Source of the DNA: Microbacterium sp. 3J1
GTDB lineage: Bacteria > Actinomycetota > Actinomycetes > Actinomycetales > Microbacteriaceae
Assembly: GCF_001049495.1 (NCBI RefSeq)
Contig: NZ_CDWI01000010.1
Span: forward strand, 186,001-250,000
DNA: 64,000 bases
Direction of reading: 5' to 3'
Shown: positions 1 through 7,532 of the stretch, in pieces
How the letters are laid out: each line of letters starts with the position of its first letter
Numbering within the stretch: the first letter of the stretch is position 1
Program-made: the position numbers and the translations under genes
The notes under the pieces: generated by a model
Told to the model about the DNA's origin: nothing
Seen by the model: only the letters and a program-made list of their open reading frames with translations
The model's database searches: none

Positions 1-2
1 CG

Positions 3-89
3 CGCAACCGCGTCGAGATCGCTATCTGGGCGCACCAGACGGGGCGAATGCGCTCGCGACCTTCGGGCCGAGGCATCGGCGGCCGCTGA
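3..89 (+). CDS. possible 3' end of a gene entering from the left edge
   Basis: A frame open from the window edge ends at a TGA at 87-89. Only about 28 codons are visible and no family can be recognised. The support is indirect: a hairpin at 103-118 sits between this stop and the convergent arsR stop, as expected between two converging genes. It could equally be chance. Confidence 0.25.
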   Translation, partial: RNRVEIAIWAHQTGRMRSRPSGRGIGGR

Positions 90-102
90 GAGAAGCCCCG
101 TC

Positions 103-118
103 CGTCAGCGCTCTGACG
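103..118. terminator. small hairpin between converging genes
   Basis: Inverted repeat CGTCAG-CGCT-CTGACG (6 bp stem, 4 nt loop), placed just beyond the arsR stop codon. It has no T-run, so it is a weak or Rho-assisted terminator at best. Confidence 0.35.
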
Positions 119-124
119 TCCGGG

Positions 125-466
125 TCACGCCGTGCGGAGGGCGTCGGCGGCGGCGTCCAGCGTCTCGGTGTTCAGCGTGAAGTACGCCCACCGGCCGCGC
201 TGCTCCCGAGTCACCAGGCCGGCTTCCGCGAGCAGCCGCATGTGGTGGGAGACCGTCGCCTGAGAGAGGCCGACGGGGTCGGTGAGGTTGCAGATGCACG
301 CCTCGCCGGCCTCTCCCGCAGCGATGAGCGAGAGCAGCCTGACCCGGGTCGGATCACCGAGCGCCTTGAAGACCCGGGACGCACGCTCGGCGTCACGGAT
401 GCTGAGAGAGGTCGTCACGCGCGGCACGCAGCACGCGGTCGCGTCGATGGTCGTCGGCAGAGTCAC
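125..466 (-). CDS. arsR: ArsR-family arsenic-responsive repressor
   Basis: A winged-helix ArsR/SmtB repressor of 113 aa expected to bind the arsR-arsC intergenic region and release it on As(III) binding. The GTG start at 466 gives a normal ArsR length; a CAGACT hexamer 7-12 nt upstream and no Shine-Dalgarno suggest a leaderless message. The recognition helix region reads GLSQATVSHHMRLL. Cysteines are paired at residues 12-13, with Cys57 and Cys59 in EACICNL. This N-terminal CC plus a Cys near the DNA-binding helix resembles the corynebacterial ArsR type (Cys15/16/55 in C. glutamicum) more than the E. coli CVC type. It is divergent from arsC. Specific As(III)/Sb(III) sensing is inferred from the cysteines and the neighbour. 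Confidence 0.88.
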   Translation of the reverse strand: MTLPTTIDATACCVPRVTTSLSIRDAERASRVFKALGDPTRVRLLSLIAAGEAGEACICNLTDPVGLSQATVSHHMRLLAEAGLVTREQRGRWAYFTLNTETLDAAADALRTA

Positions 467-483
467 GGGTGAAGTCTGCCACG

Positions 484-501
484 TATTGACATTCTTCGAT
501 A
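484..501. promoter_or_regulatory. candidate ArsR operator
   Basis: Imperfect inverted repeat TATTGA-N6-TCGATA (one mismatch between arms) in the 57-bp arsR/arsC gap. It overlaps a TTGACA at 486-491 that could be the -35 of arsC. Its position would let one repressor dimer block both directions. Confidence 0.5.
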
Positions 502-523
502 GGTCGGCGAAGGTGAGAAGACC

Positions 524-931
524 ATGACTGATACGCCCACCAAGCCGTCCGTGCTCTTCGTCTGCGTCCACAACGCGGGTCGTTCGCAGATGGCGGCGGG
601 CTTTCTCCGTGACATCGCGGGCGATCGCATCGAAGTGCGCTCGGCAGGCTCGATGCCCGCCGACGAGATCAACCCGATCGCCGTCGAGGCGATGGGCGAG
701 CTCGGCATCGACATCACGTCCGAGCAGCCGAAGGTTCTCACGACCGAGGCCGTGCAGGCATCCGACGTGGTCATCACGATGGGATGCGGGGACGCCTGTC
801 CGTTCTTCCCCGGCAAGCGCTACGAGGACTGGAAGCTCGACGATCCGGCGGGCCAGGGCATTGACTCGGTGCGCCCCATCCGCGACGACATCCGCGAGCG
901 TATCGAGCAGCTGGTCTCCGAACTGCTCTGA
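524..931 (+). CDS. arsC: arsenate reductase, low-molecular-weight phosphatase fold
   Basis: Cytoplasmic arsenate reductase of 135 aa that reduces As(V) to As(III). The N-terminal P-loop CVHNAGRSQMA carries the catalytic Cys and Arg of the LMW-phosphatase fold. The second conserved block (ITMGCGDACPFFPG, then YEDWKLDDPAGQG) supplies further cysteines and the aspartate acid. Actinobacterial enzymes of this type are usually recycled by mycothiol/mycoredoxin or thioredoxin; which applies here cannot be read from the sequence. The ribosome site AAGGTGAG lies upstream of the ATG. It is divergent from arsR with a candidate operator between. No arsenite efflux gene lies in the window, so export of As(III) must be encoded elsewhere or beyond the left edge. 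Confidence 0.92.
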   Translation: MTDTPTKPSVLFVCVHNAGRSQMAAGFLRDIAGDRIEVRSAGSMPADEINPIAVEAMGELGIDITSEQPKVLTTEAVQASDVVITMGCGDACPFFPGKRYEDWKLDDPAGQGIDSVRPIRDDIRERIEQLVSELL

Positions 932-957
932 CCGGGAGACCGGGAGACATAAATCTC

Positions 958-978
958 CGCGCGGCGATATGCCGCGCG
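958..978 (+). terminator. hairpin after arsC
   Basis: Perfect 8 bp stem CGCGCGGC / GCCGCGCG with loop GATAT, 26 nt after the arsC stop. It lies immediately before the -10 hexamer (980-985) of the next gene, so it should insulate the two units. Confidence 0.55.
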
Positions 979-991
979 CTATGGTCGAAGC

Positions 992-1324
992 ATGGGAATG
1001 CTGTACTACGGCGTGGCCGAAGATCCGATTCACATCGAGGACCGCGCGCTCGCTCACCTCAAGGTGGCGATCGCGACAAAGCTCCGTCGGCAGGAGAGCT
1101 TCACCCTCTCGTGGAAGCACCCGGAAGGAAGCCCCCAGGGCCGGTCGACCATCTGGCTGCATCCCTCGATCCCGCTGCGCTTCGTGTTCGATGAGCCCGA
1201 GACGCCGCAGCTGAATGCGCGCTGGATCCAGGAACTGATGATGAACGCCAGCTCGTCCGGCGGCATCGGCCTGATCGACGAGGTCATCGACGGACCGGAG
1301 CCCACGGAGGAGCTCGAGGCCTGA
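992..1324 (+). CDS. DUF7882-type small protein of Microbacteriaceae
   Basis: A 110-aa cytoplasmic protein of unknown function. The pattern MGMLYYG at the start, then RALAHLKVAIATKLRR and STIWLHPSIPLRFVFD, matches a family abundant in Microbacteriaceae that databases have often labelled 'ATP-dependent DNA ligase' without basis; no ligase motif is present. There is no signal peptide or membrane segment. No Shine-Dalgarno precedes the ATG, but TATGGT occupies -12 to -7, which argues for a leaderless transcript and supports this start. It stands alone between two unrelated genes. The family assignment is from memory of the sequence pattern. Confidence 0.75.
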   Translation: MGMLYYGVAEDPIHIEDRALAHLKVAIATKLRRQESFTLSWKHPEGSPQGRSTIWLHPSIPLRFVFDEPETPQLNARWIQELMMNASSSGGIGLIDEVIDGPEPTEELEA

Positions 1325-1498
1325 CGGTCGTCGCCTGCGCCTGAGGGGCGTGGATCGGGGCGCGCCCCGCCCGACGATGACGCATCGAGTGCTGGCATAT
1401 CGGCGCTGTATACCGGATTTCACGTCATCGAACTTCTCTTTTCTGATCTCTTAGATGTGTCGCGACTGGGCGCGACGAGGATCGGACTGGGGAAGACG

Positions 1499-3121
1499 AT
1501 GACTGTGGACCTGTATCTCGTGCGTGCCCGCGCGCACGCCGCGAAGAAGACGACGGCGGTCACTCGCCTCGTGCGGCAAGGGCGCGCGGCGCTCGCCGCC
1601 GTGATCGGACTGCTCGCCGTGGTCGTCGGGGTGTGGGGTGCGACGTCGCCGGCGGCGGCCGCGCCGACCGTGACCTACGCGGGAGCGATCAGCGGCGTCG
1701 CGCTCGAGAGCAGCGGTGGCGGACCGCTGGGACAGGGTGGCAACGTCCGCATCAGCGGCTCCTGGTCGGTGCCTGCGGGCGCGGTGAGCGGCGAGACGTT
1801 CGGGATGACGCTCCCTGTCGAGTTCACTCGAGAGGGGGCAGGAGGCTTCGACATCGCGGATGCCGAGACCGGAACCGTCATGGCGACCTGCGTGGTGTCG
1901 GCGGGAGCCGGGCCGGATGTGGTGTGCACGCTGACCGACGCCGTGAGCGGCCTCGAAGAGGTGGGCGGAACCTTCTGGATGCAGGCCAACGCCTCTTCCG
2001 TGACGAAGAGCGAGACCGTGATCTTCGATCTCGGCGAGACAGTCGAGATCGTCGACCTGCCGGGCGATGGCGGCATCATCCCCGCCGATCTCGTCGAAGA
2101 CGGAGCGCCGTACAAGTACGGCGGAGCGACGACGGCCGATGGGCGCCTCGTCTGGGGCGTCGGAGTTCCGAGCAAGTACGTAGCCGACGGGTCACTCGAG
2201 ATCTCGGATTCGCTCGACCCCGGACTCGCCGCTCATCACTACACCGGCGAGCTCAAGCTGAACCAGCGACCCGTCGTCGACGGCATGCTCACGGGCGAGT
2301 GGACCGCGGTCGACCCTGCCCTCTACCAGGTGGTCTTCGCGAGCGACGGGCAGTCCTTCGAGTTCGCGGCGGCGGGGCTGCCCGCGGGAGGATTCGCGTA
2401 CGAGCTCATCTACTACACGCAGGCCGACGGCGACGTGCTCGCGGGTGATGTCTTCGGGAACAAGGCGGTGGTCGAGACCGTGAAGACATCGGCGACGTAC
2501 ACCATCACCGACTCGGGCGGCGGCGACGGTTCGGGTGTCGCGTACACGCGGTTCTCGATCGTCAAGGCCCTGACCGGTGCGCAGGCCCCCGCCGCGCGCG
2601 ACGCGGTCTACACCGTCGAATACACCATCGAGGGCTCGGACGCTCCCGCCACCCGCGTGACCGTTCCGGTCGGCGAGCCCGTGCTCAGCACGCGGGCTCC
2701 GCTCGGCACCACGTTCGTGATCGAGGAAGTCGATCTCCCGGTGATCGACGGCATCACCTGGGGCGACTGGACGATCTCCGGCGAGGGCGTGACCGCCGTC
2801 GGCGACGGCACCTTCGCGGTGACACCCGGTTCCGCCGCAGCGGTGGCGCTCACCCTCATGAACACCGCGAATCCCACTCCGGCGACGACGACGCCGCCCC
2901 TCACGCCGAGCGCGACCCCGACCCCCACCCCGACCGTCACGCCGACGAGTTCGACGCCGAGGCCGACGCCGACACCTGCTGCGGCGGCGCGCGAGCTCGC
3001 GCTCACGGGCGGATCGGGTGCTGCGCCGTTCATGGCGCTCGCGGGCGGGCTGATCCTCGGCGGCAGCGCCCTGGCCTCCGTCGCCGCGGTGCGCCGACGG
3101 GCGGCGTCGCGGACGTGGTGA
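1499..3121 (+). CDS. LAxTG-anchored surface protein with Ig-like domains
   Basis: Secreted wall-anchored protein of 540 aa. The ATG at 1499 is preferred over an in-frame GTG at 1457 because GGGGAAG precedes it with 3-5 nt spacing. An N-terminal basic region and hydrophobic stretch end at SPAAAA (about residues 25-55), a signal peptide. A beta-rich region (about 56-350) resembles SdrG/adhesin-type Ig folds, followed by a DUF5979-like domain (about 350-460). A Pro/Thr-rich wall linker leads to the sorting signal LALTG (residues 500-504), a hydrophobic helix and RRR. LAxTG is the class E sortase motif of high-GC Gram-positives. The ligand is unknown; adhesion is inferred from architecture only. 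No sortase gene is in the window. Confidence 0.8.
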   Translation: MTVDLYLVRARAHAAKKTTAVTRLVRQGRAALAAVIGLLAVVVGVWGATSPAAAAPTVTYAGAISGVALESSGGGPLGQGGNVRISGSWSVPAGAVSGETFGMTLPVEFTREGAGGFDIADAETGTVMATCVVSAGAGPDVVCTLTDAVSGLEEVGGTFWMQANASSVTKSETVIFDLGETVEIVDLPGDGGIIPADLVEDGAPYKYGGATTADGRLVWGVGVPSKYVADGSLEISDSLDPGLAAHHYTGELKLNQRPVVDGMLTGEWTAVDPALYQVVFASDGQSFEFAAAGLPAGGFAYELIYYTQADGDVLAGDVFGNKAVVETVKTSATYTITDSGGGDGSGVAYTRFSIVKALTGAQAPAARDAVYTVEYTIEGSDAPATRVTVPVGEPVLSTRAPLGTTFVIEEVDLPVIDGITWGDWTISGEGVTAVGDGTFAVTPGSAAAVALTLMNTANPTPATTTPPLTPSATPTPTPTVTPTSSTPRPTPTPAAAARELALTGGSGAAPFMALAGGLILGGSALASVAAVRRRAASRTW

Positions 3122-3136
3122 CGCTCCGTTCCACAG

Positions 3137-3170
3137 CAAGAGGCCGCTCGCTGGTGCGAGCGGCCTCTTG
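3137..3170. terminator. bidirectional terminator hairpin
   Basis: Perfect 14 bp inverted repeat CAAGAGGCCGCTCG / CGAGCGGCCTCTTG with a 6 nt loop, between the converging surface-protein gene and the membrane-protein gene at 3194. Confidence 0.8.
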
Positions 3171-3193
3171 CGTGATGAACGACGTCGACCCGC

Positions 3194-3748
3194 TCAGCGG
3201 ATCGCGTACACCGCGCTGCCGACGAGGACCGCGACGACCGTGGTCCAGCCGATGATGGCGACGGCCTGCCAGATCAGGATGCGGGCCTTGCCCACACCGG
3301 CCGCGGCGAGCATCGTCGCCGTGAAGTGGGTCGGCAGGAGGAGCGGACCGAGCAGGCTCACGCCCGGCACGCCGTAGCGCTCGAAAGCGCGCTGGAACTT
3401 CTCGCGCCGTACCGCTCCGCGGTCGGTCTCGACCGACCCATCCTGGAGGCCGCTCGCGCCGCTCGCGACGCCCGCATCTCCCGCTGCGACAGCCTGACGT
3501 GCACGGGTGCGGTTGACGATCGCAGTGCGGGCTCCGGAACTGGCGAGCACGAGGATGGCGACGCAGACGAAGTTGCCGACGATCGCCGCGATCGCCGCGA
3601 CCACCGGGTGGATGCCGCCGATGATGCCGATCGACACCGCCCCCTCGCCCTCGATGAAGGGGATCGCGGCGGCGAGGGCGACGATCAGCGGCTGGACGAG
3701 CTCGGGCACCTGGGCGACGAAGCCCTGGAACGTCTCGATGAGGTTCAT
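3194..3748 (-). CDS. small multidrug export family membrane protein (COG2426-like)
   Basis: Integral membrane protein of 184 aa. It starts with an amphipathic segment, then the conserved EL..PLIVALAAAIPFIEGEGAVSIGIIGG block (about residues 17-45), a second hydrophobic helix, a charged cytoplasmic loop (about 80-118), and RYGVPGVSLLGPLLLPTHFTATMLAAAGV followed by a last helix. This matches the 'putative small multi-drug export' family (Pfam Sm_multidrug_ex); despite the name, a transport role is not established. The start has a good Shine-Dalgarno (AGGAG, 6 nt before ATG). It is divergent from the sensor kinase gene. Confidence 0.72.
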   Translation of the reverse strand: MNLIETFQGFVAQVPELVQPLIVALAAAIPFIEGEGAVSIGIIGGIHPVVAAIAAIVGNFVCVAILVLASSGARTAIVNRTRARQAVAAGDAGVASGASGLQDGSVETDRGAVRREKFQRAFERYGVPGVSLLGPLLLPTHFTATMLAAAGVGKARILIWQAVAIIGWTTVVAVLVGSAVYAIR

Positions 3749-3903
3749 GCTGTGCTCCTACGTGGTCTGCGCGTCGGTGTCTCCGTCGCGATGTATCCAG
3801 TCCATCGCCTCCGCCACCGCAGCGGCAGTGTCGACCCGTCACCCGTTTCCGGGTGGTTCGCCCGTCGCATCCATGACATCTGTCACGCCCGTAGGGTGAA
3901 GTC

Positions 3904-5127
3904 ATGAGCAGCCCCTCCGCCCTGGTCAGCCCGTTCGGCGATCCTCCGCCCGGCGCCCGCCAGCTCGCACGCGGCGTCACGGCCACGTGGTGGTACACCC
4001 TCTCTGCCGTCGTCTTCCTCGAGATCTTCCTGGTGCTCGTCTGGGCGCTGCGGGTGCTCGCCGAACCCGGCGATTCCGCCGGCGCCGCCGCCATCGTGAC
4101 CGTCGGCGGTCTCGTCTGGTTGGCGTCGACCACGGTGCTCCTGTCGGCCTACAGACGGCGGGCGCACGCGGAACCCGGCATCCCGTGGGCGCGTATCGCG
4201 GTTCCGCTTCTCATAGCCGTCGCATACGGGGCCGTCGCCGGGCTCGTGGCGAACAGCTGGCAGCTCGCGCTGATGCCCCTCGCGCAGTCGCTCGTGCTCG
4301 TGCACTGGCCGAGAGGTGTGCGCATCCGTGTCGTCCTGCTGGCGACGCTGGTGCTCGTGTGCCTCGCTGTCGTCGACGGAGTCCGCGGTGCGGTGGCGGA
4401 TGGTGTGCCCGAGTGGGTGCCGCTGCTGTACACGATCTCCATCCCGGGAATGACGGTGAGCTCGCTGTGGTGGTGGGACGTCCTGATGACGCTCGACCGG
4501 GCGAGGGCGTCGGAGGCACGGCTCGCCGCCACCCAGGAGCGACTGCGGGTGGCGACGGACGTCCACGACCTCCAAGGACACCATCTGCAGGTGATCGCGC
4601 TCCAGCTCGAGCTCGCGGAACGTCTGATCGACCGCGACCCGGCCGCGGCTCTCCAACAGCTGCGTCTCGCGCGCGCCAGCGTCGACGATGCGCGCCAGGG
4701 CACTCGCGACCTCGCCACGCGATTCCGGTCGGTGCCGCTCGGCGACGAGGTGGCCAACGCCCGAGATCTCCTGAGCGCTGCGGGGCTCACGGTCGAGGCG
4801 GAGATCGCCGCGGATGCCGATGCGGCCCCCGGCGTCGCGCTCGGCCCGGTCATCCGCGAGACGACCACCAACGTTCTGCGCCACGGGGCAGGCAGGCATG
4901 CCCGGCTGCTGCTCGCGCGGACGGCCGGCGGGTGGCGGTACGAGATCGCGAACGACGTGGTCGTCCGCACCGCGGTCGAGTCGATCGGATCGGGTCTCGA
5001 CGGAGTCCGACGCCGGATCGCCGAGGTCGGCGGGACTCTGGAGTTCGGTGAACATGACGGGGAGTTCGCCGTGGTGGTGACCGTCCCCGACGGAGTCGCC
5101 CTGTCACCGGCCGAGGAGGACCGATGA
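3904..5127 (+). CDS. DesK/NarX-type sensor histidine kinase
   Basis: Membrane sensor kinase of 407 aa pairing with the response regulator that follows. Residues 25-195 hold about five hydrophobic segments without an obvious extracellular domain, so sensing is probably within the membrane. The HisKA_3 dimerisation helix has the phospho-acceptor in DVHDLQGHHLQV (His221). The ATPase domain has an N-box-like RETTTNVLRHG and a G1 box GSGLDGVRRRIAEVGG. TAGGGT at -12 to -7 and no Shine-Dalgarno indicate a leaderless start at this ATG. The last 4 nt (ATGA) overlap the regulator start, so the two are translationally coupled. The stimulus is unknown. Confidence 0.9.
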   Translation: MSSPSALVSPFGDPPPGARQLARGVTATWWYTLSAVVFLEIFLVLVWALRVLAEPGDSAGAAAIVTVGGLVWLASTTVLLSAYRRRAHAEPGIPWARIAVPLLIAVAYGAVAGLVANSWQLALMPLAQSLVLVHWPRGVRIRVVLLATLVLVCLAVVDGVRGAVADGVPEWVPLLYTISIPGMTVSSLWWWDVLMTLDRARASEARLAATQERLRVATDVHDLQGHHLQVIALQLELAERLIDRDPAAALQQLRLARASVDDARQGTRDLATRFRSVPLGDEVANARDLLSAAGLTVEAEIAADADAAPGVALGPVIRETTTNVLRHGAGRHARLLLARTAGGWRYEIANDVVVRTAVESIGSGLDGVRRRIAEVGGTLEFGEHDGEFAVVVTVPDGVALSPAEEDR

Positions 5128-5726
5128 TCCGGGTGCTGCTCGCCGACGACGAGGGGATGATCCGCTCGGCGCTCGCTGCGCTGCTGCGACTCGAGGACGA
5201 CATCGAGGTCGTGGCCGAATGCGCCGACGGCGAGGAGGCCGTCGCGGAGGCGCTGAGGCTGGTGCCCGACGTCTGCCTCCTCGATCTCGAGATGCCGCGC
5301 CTCGACGGGGTGGAGGTCGCCGAGCGACTGAACCGATCGATCGCGACCCGCTGCGTCGTGGTGACGCGTCATGCGCGACCGGGAGTCCTGCGCCGGGCGC
5401 TCGCCTCGGGGGTGGCCGGGTTCCTGCCGAAGTCCCGTGGCGCCGATCAGGTGGCCGACGTCATCCGCCGCGTCGCTGCGGGCGCTCGGTACGTCGACCC
5501 CGAGATCGCCGCCGACGCGTTGAGTGACGAGCGCTCGCCCCTCACCGATCGCGAACTCGATGTGCTGCGCGCCGGACGGCGCGGGGAGACGACGGGGCAG
5601 ATCGCCCGTTCGCTGTCCCTCGCGCCGGGCACCGTGCGCAACCACATCTCCGCCGTGCTGGCGAAGCTGGCCGTGAGCACGAGACAGCAGGCCGTGCTGC
5701 TGGCCGAGGAGCGGGGCTGGATCTGA
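5124..5726 (+). CDS. NarL/LuxR-type response regulator
   Basis: Response regulator of 200 aa. The receiver domain has DD at 8-9, the phospho-acceptor Asp54 in LLDLEMP, Thr81 and Lys103. The C-terminal LuxR-type HTH (about 137-195) reads LTDRELDVLRAG...TGQIARSLSLAPGTVRNHISAVLAKL. It is coupled to the upstream kinase by an ATGA overlap. The pair resembles DesK-DesR systems, but no obvious target operon such as an ABC exporter or desaturase adjoins it. It ends just before a strong hairpin. Confidence 0.93.
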   Translation: MIRVLLADDEGMIRSALAALLRLEDDIEVVAECADGEEAVAEALRLVPDVCLLDLEMPRLDGVEVAERLNRSIATRCVVVTRHARPGVLRRALASGVAGFLPKSRGADQVADVIRRVAAGARYVDPEIAADALSDERSPLTDRELDVLRAGRRGETTGQIARSLSLAPGTVRNHISAVLAKLAVSTRQQAVLLAEERGWI

Positions 5727-5739
5727 GCTGAGGTGAATG

Positions 5740-5771
5740 GCGGGTGGGGCCTGGGAAGTGACCCCACCCGC
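5740..5771 (+). terminator. hairpin after the two-component genes
   Basis: Perfect 10 bp stem GCGGGTGGGG / CCCCACCCGC with a 12 nt loop, 13 nt after the regulator stop. A second GGTGGGG...CCCCACC pair follows at about 5784-5823. The rest of the 192-bp gap up to 5918 shows nothing else recognisable. Confidence 0.65.
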
Positions 5772-5918
5772 GAGCCGCGCCGTGGTGGGGAACAGCGGGG
5801 CCCGGACTCGAAGCGTCCCCACCCCCAGGGTGTGCTTCTGGTCTCGCCTTCAAGACCCTCGGCGCCCGGGATCATGACGCGGTAGACGAAACCAATTCCG
5901 GAACGCCGGTCGAATCGG

Positions 5919-6578
5919 TCAGCGATCGTCGCTGTGCTCGCTCTCGAGGATCATCCCGACCGAGGTCGCGCAGGCATCGCCCTTCCACGCCTCGACACCC
6001 TCGCGCACGGCGAAGACGGCGATGACGAGGCCCGCCACCGCATCCGCCCACCACCAGCCGAACAGGCTGTTCAGCGCGAGACCGACGAGCACCGCGACGG
6101 ACAGGTAGGCGCAGATCAACGTCTGCCTCGAATCGGCGACCGCGGTGGCGGAGCCGAGTTCGTGCCCCGCTCTCCGCTCGGCGAGCGAGAGCAGCGGCAT
6201 GATGATCACGCTCAGACCGGTGAGGACGAGGCCGAGGGTGCTGTGCTCCGGACGCCCGCCGCCGACGAGCGAGAGCACCGAGGACGTGCTGACGTAGAGG
6301 GCGAGCGCGAAGAAGGCGACGGCGATGACGCGGAGGGTCGGCATCTCCCAGCGTTCGGGGTCGCGGCGGGTGAACTGCCATGCGACGGCCGCGGCGGACA
6401 GCACCTCGATGGTCGAGTCCAGGCCGAAGCCGATCAGCGCGGCAGATGACGCCGCCGCCCCGGCCGACAGGGCGACGACCGCCTCGACCAGGTTGTACCC
6501 GATCGTGATCGCGACGATGAGGCGGATGCGGCGGCTCAGCGTCACGCGTCGGTCATGGGTCAGAGCGGGGGACGGCAT
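5919..6578 (-). CDS. small CDF-family heavy-metal transporter
   Basis: Membrane cation exporter of 219 aa, shorter than a typical CDF protein (about 300 aa) because the cytoplasmic C-terminal metal-binding domain is missing. Transmembrane segments follow the order expected of CDF proteins. Acidic residues in SAALIGFGLDSTIEVLSA (second segment) and ADSRQT...WWWADAVAGL (fifth/sixth) stand where the family coordinates metal. Its ATG overlaps the stop of the CmtR-like gene (ATGA), so it is co-translated with a Cd/Pb-type sensor. Export of Cd, Pb or Zn is inferred from this pairing. Confidence 0.85.
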   Translation of the reverse strand: MPSPALTHDRRVTLSRRIRLIVAITIGYNLVEAVVALSAGAAASSAALIGFGLDSTIEVLSAAAVAWQFTRRDPERWEMPTLRVIAVAFFALALYVSTSSVLSLVGGGRPEHSTLGLVLTGLSVIIMPLLSLAERRAGHELGSATAVADSRQTLICAYLSVAVLVGLALNSLFGWWWADAVAGLVIAVFAVREGVEAWKGDACATSVGMILESEHSDDR

Positions 6579-6910
6579 CAGCAGGTGCAGCCTTCTCCGT
6601 CGCAGCACGTCGGTTCGATGATCAGCGTCACGCGGACGAGCTGCTGCAGGGCCGCTGCGAGATGCGGGTCGGCGAGCCCGTAGCGGTTGCGGCGGCCGTC
6701 GGGTGTGCTCTCGACGAGACCGCACCCGCGCAGGCAGGCGAGGTGGTTCGACATGACCTGGCGACTGACGCCGAGCTCGTCAGCCAGCTCCGACGGGTAC
6801 GCGGGGTTCTCGCGCAGCGCGAGCAGGATCGCCGCGCGCGTGGCGTCGGAGAGCGCATGGCCGAGCCGTGCGACGGCTGCGGTGTGGCTCGACGTGGCAG
6901 TGAGGGACAT
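6578..6910 (-). CDS. cmtR: CmtR-like ArsR-family Cd(II)/Pb(II) sensor
   Basis: ArsR-type repressor of 110 aa. The recognition helix is followed by HLACLRGCGLVE, putting Cys59 and Cys63 in the DNA-binding helix, and the tail ends CCDGEGCTC (Cys102, 103, 108, 110). Mycobacterial CmtR uses Cys57, Cys61 and Cys102 for Cd/Pb, an almost identical layout; the extra tail cysteines are an addition. TACTGT at -13 to -8 and no Shine-Dalgarno suggest a leaderless message. It is first gene of a two-gene operon with the CDF exporter, and probably autoregulated through the inverted repeat just upstream. Confidence 0.85.
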   Translation of the reverse strand: MSLTATSSHTAAVARLGHALSDATRAAILLALRENPAYPSELADELGVSRQVMSNHLACLRGCGLVESTPDGRRNRYGLADPHLAAALQQLVRVTLIIEPTCCDGEGCTC

Positions 6911-6918
6911 GCGTCACA

Positions 6919-6940
6919 CAGTACAGGAAACGCTGAACTG
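6919..6940. promoter_or_regulatory. candidate CmtR operator
   Basis: Inverted repeat CAGTACAG-N6-CTGAACTG (7 of 8 positions symmetric), beginning 9 nt upstream of the cmtR start and overlapping its probable -10. This placement suits autorepression. Confidence 0.45.
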
Positions 6941-7025
6941 ATTCGACGCGGAGCGATCCGCGGCAACATCGCTGAAACCTCGTGCGGCTAGCGTGGCGCA
7001 GCATCGGCCCGGCGGAGGAGGTTCC

Positions 7026-7532
7026 ATGAGCGTGACGATCGAACGGGTGCCCTGGTCGCATCCCGACGCGGAGCGCCTCCGCGCGGCGCAGCGGCGTGAG
7101 CTCGACGCGCGGTACGGCAGCGACGATCATGAACCCGGGGTCGCTCCCTCGGCCGACGACGTCCCGGTGTTCCTCCTCGCGCGAGACCAGAGGGGCGAGG
7201 CGGTGGTCTGCGGCGGCATCCGTCCTCTCGACGCGGAGGTGCGCGGCGCCGACGTCGCCGAGATCAAGAGGATGTACGCCGCGCCCGCTGCGCGCGGCAC
7301 GGGTGCGGCGGTCCTGCTGCTGCGTGCTCTGGAATCCGAGGCGCAGCGCCGCGGCATCCGCCTGCTGGTGCTCGAGACGGGCACGGAGCAGCCCGATGCC
7401 ATCCGCTTCTACCAGCGCGAGGGGTACAGCCCCATCCCGCTCTACGGGCACTACATCGGCAGCGCGATCTCACTGTGCTTCGCGCGGGAGATCGCGGTCG
7501 ACGAGAAGCTCGTCAGCGCAGCGGACCGGTGA
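7026..7532 (+). CDS. GNAT-family N-acetyltransferase
   Basis: Cytoplasmic acetyltransferase of 168 aa. The acetyl-CoA binding block is EIKRMYAAPAARGTGAAVLLLRALE (about residues 80-105), followed by RLLVLETGTEQPDAIRFYQREGY, the usual GNAT beta-5/alpha-4 region. GGAGGAGG lies 5 nt before this ATG and fixes the start. The substrate cannot be told. The 3' end overlaps the convergent treZ 3' end by 20 nt. Confidence 0.85.
   Translation: MSVTIERVPWSHPDAERLRAAQRRELDARYGSDDHEPGVAPSADDVPVFLLARDQRGEAVVCGGIRPLDAEVRGADVAEIKRMYAAPAARGTGAAVLLLRALESEAQRRGIRLLVLETGTEQPDAIRFYQREGYSPIPLYGHYIGSAISLCFAREIAVDEKLVSAADR

Noticed and set aside
992..1324. ATP-dependent DNA ligase
   Set aside because: The name is attached to related sequences in databases, but the protein is 110 aa and lacks the KxDG and other ligase motifs.
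1457..1498. GTG at 1457 as start of the surface protein
   Set aside because: No ribosome site or -10 in place; the ATG at 1499 has GGGGAAG right upstream and gives a normal signal peptide.
5776..5840. TTCGAGTCC-like string that resembles a tRNA T-loop on the minus strand
   Set aside because: No acceptor, D or anticodon stems could be built around it; the region is better explained by GGTGGGG/CCCCACC hairpins.
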